Shown piece by piece: positions 41,801 through 54,500 of a DNA stretch of 64,000 nt. Location of the stretch: NCBI GenBank assembly GCA_963693305.1, contig OY855909.1, positions 842,501 through 906,500 on the forward strand. Reading direction: 5' to 3'. Under the pieces are notes generated by a model. The model was not told the origin of the DNA, searched no databases, and saw only the letters and a program-made list of their open reading frames with translations. This DNA comes from Meandrina meandrites (taxonomy: Eukaryota; Cnidaria; Anthozoa; Scleractinia; Meandrinidae). Each line of letters starts with the position of its first letter. Positions within the stretch are counted from its first letter, which is position 1. The translations under genes and the position numbers were made by a program.

Positions 41801-44800
41801 TTGACAAAAAAATAAACATTTTAACATAACATGATGAGGAGAAGACCCATTAGTACCTTGTTGTTTAAGGTATGCATTTAGTAACATTTTGCGGCTGTAC
41901 TTTCCTTTATTCCACAATTCCCTCAGAGATGGCAACTGAAAGATAGCAACAAACAATGTCACTAAAAAGAACAATGCTACATGCTGGTGGGGACAACGAC
42001 TCATTTCAATTACACACCACCAAGTTTGGTGGTTCTGGAGGTCTTTCTAGTTATCCTAGTATGCAATACATAGAAAAGATGGGGAAATTTCTACAATGCA
42101 CACAAGAAACTTGTCATGAATGAATGCCTGCAAGAAGTGAACTCATGATGACTGGGACTGGTGAGCAAAGGAGATGAATTTATTTCAGCCGACAACTAAC
42201 AAAGACAACAATGTATATACCTCCCACGGCTGTGTGTATTCATCTTCCACAACATATTTTTGTTGATCATCTTGGTCAAAAGGGTAATAGTCTTTCTCGC
42301 AAAATCTGCAGGTCAATAAGTAAAAGACAATGCCTGCAGGTTAAAGAGTTCTGGGAACTAGTCATGGCCACAGACAGTTCACACTTAACATTTAGTTGTT
42401 GGTATGCAGTGCAGTGACTAAGTACCTAATCAGAACTTCCTGGTCATAAACGTAAACTCTGAGAGGATCAATGGATGTAAGGACTGTGTAAATGCCAATG
42501 TCAAATTTCCGCTGATCAACAAGAAATGGGTTAGCAATGTACTCTTGAACAAAATTCTCATCAGATCCTTTGCTGAGGTCAATGTCTGTGAAAATAAAAC
42601 AAAAATTAATAAACACAGAAACCCATAAGGGTTGAAACGTGTAACTCGCTATGATTCGCATTGTACAAAGCGTTTGAACACTCATTTTCATTAAGTGCCA
42701 TATTTGGAAAATCACGAGAAAAGATTCAGCCAATCAAAATTGCAATATCTGGATTAAATTCACAGCGCGCGCTGGCTCGCGCTAAATGGCGTAATCTTGT
42801 TTATGAACAATTTGGGTTGAATAAAGTTAAATTTGGTTAAATACTTCTGTTTCGTTGTCATTCAGTAGTCTGGAGAACTTCACTTGATACTGTAATGAAT
42901 TTCTTTAGTTTCTGTGAGTAATTTACGGCGTTTTGGTCGAAATTCATTGACTTCTCGCAAAACCGAAAATTTTGTTGCGTGTGTCGTTACGTGTGTAAAT
43001 CATTTGCGTTCAAACTCTTTGTGTTGCCAAATATGGTACTTGGCAAAACTGGATATTCGAACGCTGTGAATGCGTGTTACCCATTTCAACTCCTCATGAG
43101 TTTCTGATAAACATTTATTATTTTATCATCAATCCAAACTGAGACCAATATACAGAGCAGATAGTGCAACACACACCTGAATGCAGCCAAGGACAGCTTG
43201 CACTCAGCCAAGTTGCAAGATGGGTCAACTGGGCTAAGAGTTAAGTGTTGCATATCTTTACATATTATAATTATCATCTAGACTTCTCTCGTTTTTGCAG
43301 ATTTTATTACACCTAGAATTCTCAACTCTAGACACGGTGCATATTTACACAAATCTTCAACACAAAATCGCAGATTAACTATACTGTGAAAATCAGCTCA
43401 GTGTATAGGTTTTTGATGCTGCTATAAGTCTTTCACACCAACTCAAAACAATTTTTGCTGAATATGTCTCACAATGTTTTAGGGGATTTTAATTAGTTCC
43501 CCAACCAAAAAAAGAAAGCTGCTTGACAAAAATTGCCAGTGTTGTACAAGTGAAAAGAAATCCTTGTAGGAAATATACAGTGGACAAAGTTCAAGCACTG
43601 ATATAATTGCGTTACATATTATTAAAGTTACACACTGATGAGTGCTGGTGAGAAAAGGTGATATTTATCAAACTTTCAATCCTGTGAATCAGAACAAGTT
43701 TTCCTTTAACTCTCATTAAGTATAACCTGCAAATTAACGCAGACAGATTACTGGCTGTTATTGCAAGCTGGGCAGGTGAAACAACAGCAAAAAACCCAGA
43801 TGCTCTCACAGGCTACATAAAGTAAGGAAACTCATAGTAGGTACCTTTTGGAGGCTTGATGCGTATTCCTCTGTGGTTATTACTCTTTTCCACCCACAAT
43901 TTCTGAGGATGGTTTCTAATCTGTAAATCAATATATAATAAATTACATCATAATATGAGAATTTGTGACTGAAATTAGAAAGCAGTATCAAATAAACACA
44001 ATAATCATGCATTGGATTCATTTAAATAATTTAAATTTGTTACTTAGAACTTTGGTTCTCTGTGACACATGTACTGTGATTCACTGCACATGTAACAATG
44101 TACATACTTACTTCTTCTAAAAACTTTTTTGTATCCTTTGGAATCACAAAAGCTGGAGGAATGAATGGAAAATGGTTCACAGCCAGGCTCACTTTGTTTG
44201 TTATAAACCCTGAGCCTGGAAAATGATTAATCTACAAATCAAAGGAAAACAAGTTTAAATAGTGAATACAAAATTACACTGCTAAAATATTTACATGGTG
44301 AAATCATGATGTGATGAAATGGACGGAATTCCTTTCCCCTGACCAATCAGAGCCAGGGTTCCAAGTATCGAATAATGAGATGATGACAATGATGATGACG
44401 ATGACGACGACAATGAAATGATAGTGAAAGTGATAATGATAATGATCTCATCATTTATTCACCAAGCTTAAAATCTACCGTCTTTATTATTTATTACAGT
44501 TAAATCCTGTGGTACTGTAATTAATTAGTTCCAACCAAATCCCGTCCCACATTAAATTTTCTAGTTACACCTGTCGTTAAGCATGTGTCAGAGTAGTTAA
44601 GCATGATTCACACAGTATACTGTTGGATTCTTACCTTTTGGTGAGGCTCTAGAGTTTGCAGCATGTCTTTTAACTCTCCACTAAACGGGTAATCATGAGC
44701 CCACATCACATCAAATAAGCGACTTTGCGCCTCTGTCCTGGTGTAACCAGCACGACTGAATACTGCCATCACATGCTTTAGGTATCCCGATCTTAGCTGT

Positions 44801-47643
44801 CAGTGAATTAGAATAAAAATTAAAATAAGTTAATTGTTAACATTTGTACGTGACGAATTCACAGTTCATGTCACATACATGTACAGTAGATTACCCATTT
44901 CTCAAACCCTCAGATACATGTAGAAGCATTACCTGGGCAATGACACAGAAATGTATACTGTGTTTTGGCCAAGCAAATGAAACCCAACATAAAACATGCT
45001 TGGTCAAAAGACACATGTAGTTAATTTAATTGTTCTCTTACATTTTTGGCATTCATCCAAACAATGGGTCTGTTTGAACTTCCAAACTCTGGGTCACCCA
45101 CAGACATCCCAGCATTTAAGCTCCGAAGCTGATAGATGTTGACTAAGATCAGCAATACACCAAAGCACAGGCATCCAATCATGAGCTGCATCATACGATG
45201 TGACACTTGGAATCCAAGGTGAGGATGTGGGTAATACTTGGAATTATCTGATGCATACTAAAAATAAAATAGAAATGAAAATATGATATTTGATACATTA
45301 TGTTGACTCACATTTGCATTTGTATGACTAAATATAATTTTGGGAAATCCAATGGCCTAACACTTTAAACATTAAACTCAATATACATGGCCAGGAAATG
45401 ACATGTTTGACTGTACCATGTCAAGCCAGGATCATTAAATATAATTGTTGTATGTGGTAGCATACAGTAGGTCCACTTTTTAAATCATTCGACACCCTAC
45501 CTTGTTAAAATAGACACCATTAAAGGGACTGCTTCTCAGTGCCCAAGGTAATTAGTTAAGGCCATAATTAAAAATAATTCACTTGCTATTCAAATTAGTA
45601 ACAACTTAAACAAGAGAGCTGAATTGATGTAGTTGTACAGTTTGATCGGGATAGCAATTTAATAATCAAATGGAAATGGCAAGAATCACAAGTGAGGATG
45701 TCCAAATTCAACTTGCTGCATGCTCATGACAGGAATCCAGTGGTCACAGTAACTTGTATTTTTGAAATAAAAGTTACTGAGCTGTACTTTTAGGTGGCAT
45801 TGCATACTTTCAAATTTTTAGTAAAAAACTGTGGCTTATTTGTTTATTTTGCTTTTAATTATTATTTTAAGTTTAGCACTCTTACTATGAAAAAGAAATT
45901 ATAATTAAATAACACTAGGGGATGATATTATCATGTTTTCAAGATTGATCACCACATTCTCAAAGCTATTATTAAATCAGAAATGTACAGTACAGTAATG
46001 AGTTCTAACTCACTCATTCCAACCTTAGGGGGTACGCGTTGAATGCTCTTTGCAAGCACGTGAGCAGAGCGGTTTTCTTTGTGAGCTCAAGCATTGACAA
46101 AAGCTAGCCTTGCAAGTAGTGGGCATAATTTTTTAATAAACAGCTACCTCTATTAAAAACCTAGCATGTGCGCGCTTGTAAAAATATGCGAGCAGGAGCA
46201 AATGGAGGCGACGTGATGCCCTATGCGCCACTGGGCATTTAAAGGACTGACGATGAGCAAACGAGCACCCACTTAAATTTTGCAAGCACTTGGAGCAGAA
46301 ACTTATTTTGCAAGCACTTCAAAACAATTTTTGAGGGACCACTCATGACCCCTAACCTTCAGACTGAAATGTACAGTGCAGTAACAAGTTCTGACTCATT
46401 CATTCCAACCTTCACACTGAAGTGGTTACATAACACAAGATTTTTCTACTAACTGTATGTACTATTGTTTCCCTCCATGTACATTCACGCTTCAATAAGG
46501 AGTTTGTAGGAACTCCTTGGTCAGCTTACATGTCTAAATAGATTGGTTGGTTGGTCCAGGATAATAACATTCAGATTGCTGACTCACTTCTGCATACAAT
46601 TATTATAATAATGGCAGCAAATTAAAGTTATGCTTTAATAAAAATTGAATCTTTCTCCATATAAAAAATCTTTCTTCTTATAAACAAACGCTTTTCCACT
46701 AAAAAAAAAAATTAAAAGTTAAAAATTAAAATTAAGAGTTATTTGAAATTTAGTTCCAAGCAGCAGCTAATATGACAGCCAACTGTCAAAAAAATTTCTT
46801 TAGTTAAAAATTAAGGTTTGTTTTAAATCTTTATTTCAATGAGAGCTGCAATTAACTGCCAAGAGCCGACTGTAATTACATGTACTACGTACTTGGGGAT
46901 GGCAGCTGATCGACAAAATAATACAGGAGAGAACTTCTCAGTGCTTTGAGAGTAAAGCATCTAGTTTAATGAAAGCGTGTAAGCAATAAATTTTGTAAAG
47001 TATAGGCCTGGTAAAGAAAGCGGATTTTTTTAAAAAATATTCTCCTCGTGTAAATGAAAGTATTAAAACTCCAAATTAAGTAGTTAACCTGGGTTGTCAG
47101 TGAAAATACACGTGCACTTACTGCCGGCAGAAGGATGTTTATTCATATGCTGGAAGCATAATTTATAAAATTATATGAACTCTTAGCGACAAATGGCGAA
47201 CAAAAACAACACATTTAAGCTTACCATAAGCGTCCTCAACAGTACGCATATGTGAACTTAGATTTCCAGGCTTAAAAATATGTACAAAGCTAATAGTGTA
47301 CATAAAGCTTACGTATGTAAAGCCACGCTTAACCTCAAGTTTTTAGGTCAACAACTGACGAACGATCGATCGCCGGATTCTCGCTTAAACTACTATTGTA
47401 CATGTACGTACAATAGTAAAGAGTTCACTTCATGTAAAGAAGTATTAAAAAAGAGACTCTGTAAACAAGTTAGGCGAATCGATCCGTCTCCGGCGTTCTA
47501 ACGAATTGGCACGGCACGCACGCGAACTAAGCTTTGCTTGTAGCTGAGTTTACCAAATGCTGGTCACGTTGTCTTAGAAAAGCTTGCCGTTCTGAACTCA
47601 CCTTGAATTCTGGAGAACGATTAGAAGATTTCCAAGGCCACAT
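35865..47643 (-). CDS. Tubulin tyrosine ligase-like protein with N-terminal membrane anchor, TTLL-15-like, 16 exons
   Basis: Exons: 47643-47602, 45257-45042, 44796-44635, 44231-44112, 43920-43845, 42585-42426, 42305-42221, 41935-41857, 41629-41580, 39034-38976, 38340-38274, 37919-37857, 36666-36602, 36522-36426, 36179-36066, 35981-35865. All junctions are in phase: 1572 nt, 523 residues, ending in TAA. Residues 38-57 form one hydrophobic helix (type II anchor). The ATP-grasp TTL domain follows: GSGFITNKVSLA, WVEK (K192) and HRGIRI as the nucleotide-binding Lys and glycine loop, QEYIANPFLVDQRKFD, TSIDPLRVYVY, then FDFI...WLMEVNMSPN with the metal-binding Glu372 and Asn374. The family ligates glutamate, glycine or tyrosine to tubulin or other proteins. 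A membrane anchor is unusual in the family and recalls C. elegans ttll-15. The HLTN-type loop of classical TTLLs is not recognisable, so tubulin may not be the substrate. Confidence 0.9.
36701..37220. repeat. 78-bp minisatellite, about 6.7 copies
   Basis: The unit starts TAGCTTAATGTATAGACAAG and ends CTGAGTTCCGAGTGTAAG. Copy starts are at 36701, 36779, 36857, 36935, 37012, 37090 and 37168, the last being truncated. Units differ at a few positions. It lies in an intron of the TTLL-like gene. Because 78 is a multiple of three, a plus-strand frame stays open across three copies, with a 26-residue repeat beginning MYRQDKSEAS. Confidence 0.95.
38274..44231 (-). CDS. ATP-grasp catalytic exons of the TTLL-like gene
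   Basis: Exons from 44231 to 38274 carry the TTL domain core (residues 141-372). The sequence is well conserved at the ATP side (K192, R197-G198) and the end of the domain (RFDFILDADLNVWLMEV). Between them, residues 259-287 (CEKDYYPFDQDDQQKY...) replace the usual HLTNYSINK segment, so ATP binding seems retained while the acceptor side differs. The intron between exons 41629-41580 and 39034-38976 is enlarged by a 2.17-kb TTAA-flanked insertion. Confidence 0.8.
38679..38698. repeat. Poly-G run
   Basis: A run of about 20 G in the intron of the TTLL-like gene. Confidence 0.9.
39382..41553. mobile_element. 2.17-kb TTAA-flanked element in the TTLL-like intron
   Basis: The left end TTAAGGTGGCTCGATAGTCA is matched by its inverse at the right end, both including TTAA. 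The first ten bases (TTAAGGTGGC) are shared with the 335-bp elements at 34.8-35.5 kb, so one family is involved. A second TIR element is nested inside. No transposase could be recognised in the short ORFs at 39537-39812. Confidence 0.75.
40046..40686. mobile_element. Nested 641-bp foldback element with TTAA ends
   Basis: The left end TTAAAGGAGAAGTTCACTCC is repeated inverted at the right end. Arms of about 270 bp pair nearly perfectly around an 80-bp centre. Because of the symmetry, identical 41-codon open frames appear on both strands (up to 40150 and 40582); these are not genes. It lies inside the 2.17-kb element. Confidence 0.85.
42618..43107. mobile_element. TIR element in the TTLL-like intron
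   Basis: GAAACCCATAAGGGTTGAAA at the left has an imperfect inverted match (GAAACTCATGAGGAGTTGAA) at the right, and inner arms with GCCATATTTGG and GCGTTTGAAC also pair. About 490 bp, no transposase. Confidence 0.6.
45042..45257 (-). CDS. Transmembrane-anchor exon of the TTLL-like gene
   Basis: It encodes residues 15-86. MMQLMIGCLCFGVLLILVN is the only strong membrane segment in the protein, preceded by basic and aromatic residues. With the short 14-residue first exon and no signal cleavage site, a type II topology is likely. That would place the ATP-grasp domain in the ER/Golgi lumen or outside the cell, an odd location for an enzyme of this family, unless the orientation is reversed. Confidence 0.75.
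45258..47601. other. First intron of the TTLL-like gene
   Basis: 2.3 kb with no recognised exon or element. A related phrase (TGTACAGT.CAGTAA..AGTTCT.ACTCA) appears twice, near 45986 and 46371, so part of it may be an old duplicated segment. Confidence 0.4.
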
Positions 47644-49110
47644 TTTCCAAGGAGAAGAAACTGACAGCTGATAATTCGCCGGCGCGCCACAGCTTCCTTC
47701 GACCCAGGCGTTTTAAATTCCGACTTCGTGCACGAAATCGCACGAAGCACAATTGCGTGAAGCAATATTGGCTTCAGTCACTCTTGGCAGGAATGCGTTG
47801 TTTTGTTTGCTTTCCACATCAAGGGTTACGGCATAATATTATAAAAGCAAGCGAGCAAAGCTTTCAAGCCGAGATATTTACAACATCACAACATCGATTT
47901 GCCGGTTGGCGGGTTCTGAGAAAGAGACTGGTAGCTAAAATGGTAACTTTGCTGACCGGAATAATAAAGATCGCAGGCGTCCAAAGATGTAACGTGTGTC
48001 TCACGTCCAACACCTCATTGCTCATTGGCCAAGAGTACGTCAATTAATCCCAAACAATGCAGAAGGTTGAAATTGAGTACATATTAAAAGTTGAAATTAA
48101 ATTGATTGACAGGAAAGTCACAGCCTTGTGCCGCCTGCTCTTTACGGTACAGCCGCGAGCCTGCTCGCAGGCTATCTGTAGTAAAGGTCAACCACTGCCT
48201 CGCAGCCGGATTTTATACAGTAAAATTACGTTAATTAGGCGACACAGTCAGCAACTAGTAATATTTCAGCATGCATGAAAAAGTACTATTCTTTAGTCAT
48301 ATTATAGATGTAGGTAGTCTTCATCAGCTTTTGCAGCGAGTACATACGACCTGCCTGGCGGCCGCTGTTGGAAAGTTTGAAGAGAGCAAAAACATGTCGA
48401 TTCATGCAAAGTTAGGCCGATTTAACGAAAATTATGAGTATATAAACCAAATTAAAGTACTAGCAACTGGACGTTTGTTGCAGCATAAAAGAGGCTTTAC
48501 GAAACTACTGAAAGCTACCAATTGAGGATTTTTTTGCATGACAGCTCGTAAGAAGGAAGATTATGAGCCTGAATTGAAGTGCATATTTCAGCCCATTACC
48601 TATTGAACTGAATGAGGATATCAAAAAGCACCTGATCATATCATGCACGAGAGAGAGCTTTAAAATTCTGTAGCGTATCTGGATTTTCAAAGGCCGGCAA
48701 CTCATCGGAAAGGTATATAATAAAAAAATGCAATAGGTGCGGGATCTCTTGAAGAAATGGATCAGTAACTTTAGTTAAAACGGAAAATATAGACGGCAAA
48801 CTGATCCTGACGACTGAAGCGGTCAAAAATAAACAAAGTGGATAAAACAACTAAAACGTTTTGAAAAAAACTTTGCCCTTTATTTCGGTTTGCAATACAA
48901 ACCTACCTCAGGGGCTTGGCGGAAAAAAGTGCCCAGCCCCTGAGGAACGCGCGCGGTATTTAAACGAGAGGTCTGGAGCGAGTTTCAAAGACGAGAGTAA
49001 CACTGGGGAGAGGTGTACTTAAGGAGTAAGACTAAAACTGCAAGGGACCGTGAACGATAATGCTGCTATTCGTAGGATCTACTGAGAGATCTGATCAGCA
49101 ATAAAATGAA

Positions 49111-49310
49111 ATGAAATAACAAAACAAGCAAGGCTGATCATACTACGTGAAAAATAGACTTTGCGAGACAACACCACGACTAGAACCGATACAGCAGGAT
49201 TGCAACCGCAACCGGTTGCAATCCTGCTGTATCGGTTCTAGTCGTGGTGTTGTCTCGCAAAGTCTATTTTTCACGTAGTATGATTAGCCTTGCTTGCATT
49301 GTTATTTCGG
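49111..49310. repeat. Long near-perfect hairpin (84-bp core arms, 4-nt loop)
   Basis: Arms 49125-49208 and 49213-49296 pair with a single mismatch around the loop CAAC (49209-49212). Pairing resumes outward to about 49111 and 49310 after a 2-bp mismatch. The innermost stem is TGCAACCG/CGGTTGCA. No TIR-like ends or TA/TTAA duplications were evident. Confidence 0.9.
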
Positions 49311-49373
49311 TACTTAAGGAGGTAAGTCTTTTTTTTTAGACCAAAAACTTGGTTGCAACAGCTAGCTGAGGTT

Positions 49374-49781
49374 AGGCCCAGTTCAGATGTCGTGCTTCTG
49401 CCTTGCCGAACTTAATTGTAATGGGTTCGACTGTAGCACGGCACAAACATGACTCTGATCCAGACGTCGTGCCAAATTCAGGACTTAGTGAAGTCACGTA
49501 ACAATTAGTCAGCGTTGATCAAACAAAAATGGCGCCGTAACTACCCCCGTCAAAATACATTTAATATAATTTATGAATTTTGTTTGGCACGGCAGAAGCG
49601 CGACGTTTGAATCACTGCCGTACCAGAGTCGTGTAGCACGGCAGAGAATGTCGAAGTTAATTGCTTTGCCGAACTTAATTTTAAGTTTGATTCAGACGCC
49701 GTACTTCCGCCGTGCTTTTGTCGAACTTTAAATTCCTGAATTTAGTTCGGCACGGCAGAAGCACGACGTCTGAACTGGGCC
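49374..49781. mobile_element. 408-bp TIR element
   Basis: GGCCCAGTTCAGATGTCGTG at the left pairs with CACGACGTCTGAACTGGGCC at the right. Internal GTCGTGCC and GGCACGGCAGAAGC copies in both orientations make the whole element strongly self-complementary. No ORF. Confidence 0.85.
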
Positions 49782-50331
49782 TTCCCAACCTCGTTGTGAC
49801 CGCTTCGGACGGCGAAAAGTTTCTGAAGTTCAATAATCATGTAATTGTTTTCTGGAAGTTTCTGGAAGTCCATTAATCATGTTCCTTGCCCCGTCAGAAC
49901 ATCCGAGACTCTATTACCGTGGACCCTTTCAAAAGGAGAACTTTAACCACCTCAGCAATAGCTTATCCGCTCAGATTAAATTTTGTTCTGATAATGCCAT
50001 GCTCCGGAGAGATGATCATGCGGACGCCGATGACTATTGTAAAAATTCTACTTTTCTGAAAATTCTGCTCAGATATACGATACAGCTGTTGACACTCTCA
50101 AACAAATTTCAATCAAAGATAACCGGCACGAAGAATTTAAAAATAAACGGAAAAATTTCACTTAATCTTTTTTTGGTTTTTGCTTAGTTATAACCTATTA
50201 TCCCAGGTGTTCTTTTTTACGCCATATGTTATTGATACTATGTAACTTTTGATACTATGTTAACTAGTACTTTTTTTTCATTTTGTTTTCTTTTGTAATT
50301 CTCTTTTTTGTGTGTATGTGTTGTTTATTAA

Positions 50332-50334
50332 ATA

Positions 50335-50396
<62 letters not shown>
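50332..50396. repeat. (AAT)n microsatellite
   Basis: About 21 perfect units, next to the TIR element that begins near 50414. Confidence 0.95.
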
Positions 50397-50413
50397 GGAC
50401 GCACCAAAACCAT

Positions 50414-50772
50414 AGCTTAAGCTGCATCCACATGAGCAAATTTTTATGGGACATTTTTTGCGACGAATATATATATTTGCTCGTGTACACGAGATGGTAT
50501 GTTAAAAACTCGTTTCCATATCCGCCAGAAATGACTCAGCTAAGCTAAGGCATACATGACAACAAGGCGACTTCTGAATATAACGGGTCATGCACACGAG
50601 CAAACTTTCACATGTGGCAATTTTTTATTTACCACATAAAAGCTGGTGCGCTTGTTTTTCAGCAATTGGTTTTGTCACACAAAATTCGAGGAAATTTTCC
50701 CATGTACACGAGCAAATAAAAATGCAGAAAATTTGTCACATAAAATTTGTTTGTGTGTATGCGGCTTAAGTG
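50414..50772. mobile_element. 359-bp TIR element
   Basis: GCTTAAGCTGCATCCACATG at the left matches, in inverted form, CACTTAAGCCGCATACACAC at the right. The motif ACACGAGCAAA recurs internally. Imperfect arms, no ORF. Confidence 0.65.
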
Positions 50773-51523
50773 TAATGGCCACATTGAATAGACATTGTCA
50801 TTTGTCAACGATCGTCATCTGTGTATTCGTTTGCCTAGGCTTACAATGAAAAACACTTTAAACCCGCTGTTGTTGTTTTGTACAATAGCAGCTGAATCTG
50901 AATACGAAAATTTGTAAAATAATGGGGTCCAATGAAGGCCTCAAAGAAGAAAACTATCCGTCATCTGAAACGTTCCTTCGCATGCTTCAGTGATGCGAAT
51001 GATAACAATGTTTGTGTTGTCATTTCTTCGCGGGGTGATTTAGCAGAGGTCAACACTTTTGTTTAACCCTTTAATCGTCAAAAGTGATTAACATATAATT
51101 TTTCGTTACGGTTCAGATGAACACGCAGCCGAACAGACCCCATCACTTTCGTTTAAAAACATAAAAAAAAAACAAGATACACATATTAATTTATCATATT
51201 GAAATATTAATTATCCTAACTGGTGGCCGTAAGATGTTGGTCTTCCATAACTAGAGCTATAACTGATCGACATTTGAAGGCTACGTTCTGAACCGAGCTT
51301 GGAATTATTCAACTGACAGGTTCATTAATTCTCTTGACCTGAAGCGCGCTGCACTTTCATTATATTTAGATAAGAAATGAGCTTTTTGATGTGACTCTCA
51401 GTGTTACATTACCATTGCATCCATTATAATGAGGATGTTATCTCGTCATTCCTCGTGTACTTTTTAACTCTATCTGTTCTCTTGCTTTCTACCAGATCGC
51501 TTTGTCTTGACGCCACAGTCATC

Positions 51524-51585
51524 ATGGACGGCCACTATCGTGGCAGCAAGTCGTCGAAGAAGAGATCATTCCGTGTTAATGCGAG
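51524..51585 (+). CDS. Candidate upstream coding exon of the Kv channel gene
   Basis: ATG in a good context (GTCATCATGG) opens 20 codons plus two bases: MDGHYRGSKSSKKRSFRVNA, then AG/GTACAG. Upstream of the channel's ATG there is an acceptor (TTTTTGCATTAG/G at 55544-55545). Joining the two is in frame and reads without a stop into the T1 exon, adding 38 codons before the ATG at 55660. The product would have a basic, serine-rich extension of about 59 residues. In-frame agreement has a one-in-three chance of arising by luck. Confidence 0.4.
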
Positions 51586-54500
51586 GTACAGTACACGACA
51601 TACTGACAGCGAGACTGACGCATGTACACTCGGCATAAGGTCAGCATTTTCTGTGGAGTTGCTAGTGGGATTTTATTTTATACCGAGAACAATTTTCCCA
51701 GTGCCTTTTGGCTTTCTATGGTGATTCAACCAACCTTCAATTCTAAATGTTCAGTAATTGAAGCAGCTGGACGGCCAAGTTCCACAATCGGTCGGTTCAA
51801 GTCGTATGCTAAACTAGATGTGGCTGACGGCATGATACTGACTACTTGCTTTTTGGAACAATTTATATAACCCTAATAATTCATAAAGCCATTTTATATA
51901 ACGCTAACAATTTATAAAGCCAATTTATATTACCCTAAAACTAAACAAAAAAATAACTACATTAGTGAGCACAACATAGTTTTCAAAGCTGCTTCACTGT
52001 GTTGCGTTGTTACACTTGAGTTGTGCTCACAGGCACGCTATAACCCTCCCCTCCCCTGGGTCAGTTTCACCTGCGATCAGCCGGTTCCAGTGCCAATGAA
52101 CTCCGGTTCAAGGCAACGAGAAAGGAAAGACTCTCAAAACTTTAAATCCACTTCTCTTCGTGTTTGTAAGAGCAATACACAGCGCTATGTCATAGCCAGG
52201 GGGCCTGTCTGTTAAGTATTTTGTTTGTTTGTTTTTTAAGTACCTGTAGCTTCCTCCATTACAATTTTGTTTCTCTTCAAATGTTACGAGATATAATCCT
52301 CGTAAGAGTATTTTACCACTCAGAAAGTATCTTATTTTACTATAAAAATAATCATGTATTCTGTGTTGGTGTCAAAAACGCTTATATCACGTGCTTGTTT
52401 ATTTTGTTCGCCCTAAAGGTTAAAGCTTTATAAAATTTGAACATTTGTAATTTCAATTGCGAAAAATCAGAGAAATCGGTTAACGTTAACATGCCCAAAA
52501 CTCGATTTAGAAAAGAGCACCTCCGTTCCCAAAAATAGCTGCGGGCCACCTTACGTTCCTCTTGTAAAATTAACATCACAAGACTGATTCTGAAATAGAG
52601 CCGAAATATTGTATTTATAATATCTAATTTCTTGTAATAAACCAAAACTTGGTTTTTACATTGATTACACTTCTCGGGCTTGCCTTCTTTCTGTTGTATT
52701 CTAAATTGTCAGATGGCTCTGGATTTTAGTGCAACTCTAATTAAGACGAAACCAGAATGCTTACGCATTATCTAATACACTTCAGGAAGTACTATTGATT
52801 ATAAGGAAATTTCGCTTTTACAGGATTTATCACTTTCAGAACAGTGCAGGTAGATAACAGTTAAACAAAGGGCTAGTGCAGGTTACAGTTACACTTCAAC
52901 GCTGACTATAGTTATGATCTTCAACAAAACAACTGGTAGCGGTTCCGAAATATTTTCTACGTTAACGTTGGCTTTTAAACTTTTCTATTTTTTTTTCTAT
53001 ATTTTCTTCCCTCACGATTGCGCTGCTTTCATCACCTACCCCCAAACCACTCACATTTACAGTTTCATCATCTTGTAGTATAGTACATACAGCTATTTTA
53101 AGAAAGGTTGTCGGTAAAAAAGCACGCAAGTGCGCGCGACAAGACCGAAAGGTAGTATGGGTAGAAGTCAGGAGAGCTACTGCACGTGCTAAATGTGAAT
53201 ACTAATAAGATATAACGACATGTCAAACGCGAATTTGAATGTTTTCTTCCTCTGCAGACATTTGGAAACAAGGTACTTTTAGCCCCGCTGAATTTTAGAA
53301 GAATTTTCCTAACTTAAAGACATGCAACAGTATAAGTAAAGCTACAGATAAAGGCCCCTTGAGAGGAAAAACAAATTTTCCAAGTGCAAAAATACAAACT
53401 TATAGATTTCCTCTATGGCAATATGCACTGAATACCCAGGCCACATTCCGGTCTTGTCGCGTGTACTTTGGTGCTTTTTTCCGGCATCTTTTGTTGAAAT
53501 AGCTATATACATGCACAATAAAACAAATACCTCTATTTGAATGCCATACTGTTAGCGCTGTTAGTCTGAGCTATGCGCATGTGTCTGGTTTTGTTTAATG
53601 TTTTGCCTTTTTGGAGCCAAGTGCGGTTTTTTGTGTTGCTTTTTTGTTAATCCAATTTGTTCTCTAAGGTTATCAGGTCTTATCACTGATGACATGTACG
53701 AAAAATTAATCAGTTTGGCCCGCGAAACCAAATGAATGGCTCAGACACAAATTTATTGTAAATGCAGTGTCGCATTTTGGCAGGAGGCCATGATTATGGT
53801 TAATAGCAAACCGGAACTAACAATGTTTAAGGATTATATATAAAAAACAACATTCGTCATTTTAGGCTGAACATACAATCTTATTTTGACACGGGTCAAG
53901 AATACAGACCTTTGCATCTAACCACACCACTTTAACTAAGCCTTTCTTGGACTCATCCGTATTCAGAAATCGTATTCAATTAAAAAGTCAATTTCTGAAA
54001 GACGTTATCGCGCAGGTAGGCTCAAAATAATATTGTCAACATCCTGAAACATGGTTGATAATGTCAGGTATTGACCTTTCAGGCATTAAGTGTAACTGAG
54101 TGCTATGTTTGACTGAAGAAGCATTACAAATATGTCCAATGAGCTTTCTCATTAACTTAACCTCCTCAGTCATCACCTTGCCTTAAATATAAATATCTGC
54201 AACTTCATGTCTTACCATCGCGAAGTGAGTAAAACACACGCTGGCACACAACATTGAACGCCGAGATCATTCTGCAAATCAAAACGGTGATCCTTTCAGA
54301 TCTGTATTCAGTGCTGATAAAGTTTTCTGCAAAATTGATATCTTTATCTGATAAAACGCCAGTAACCTGGGTCATGATATTGACATCAAGTCCCGCCGAT
54401 TGGATCGGAAACTGAGCAAATGTCGTTTGCGTCCAAAAGTAGGAAGAGGACTCGCAAGATAGCCATGTAAGTGCCAGCCGCTAACAACTGAACTTTTGAA

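Larger units (their letters stand above)
47644..51523. other. Intergenic region with several foldback elements
   Basis: Upstream of the TTLL-like gene. ORFs at 47757-48047 and 48271-48525 (plus) and 48505-48850 (minus) have no recognised domains. The mobile elements and AAT array are listed separately. A small hairpin (CCTCAGGGGCTTGG) lies at 48914-48945. Confidence 0.4.

Noticed and set aside
42541..42560. CTGATGAG on the minus strand as a hammerhead core
   Set aside because: It lies in a TTLL-like exon (SDENFVQ) and has neither stem II nor GAAA after it.
47757..48850. ORFs upstream of the TTLL-like gene as a divergent gene
   Set aside because: No recognisable domain, no convincing splice sites and starts other than ATG for the first one.
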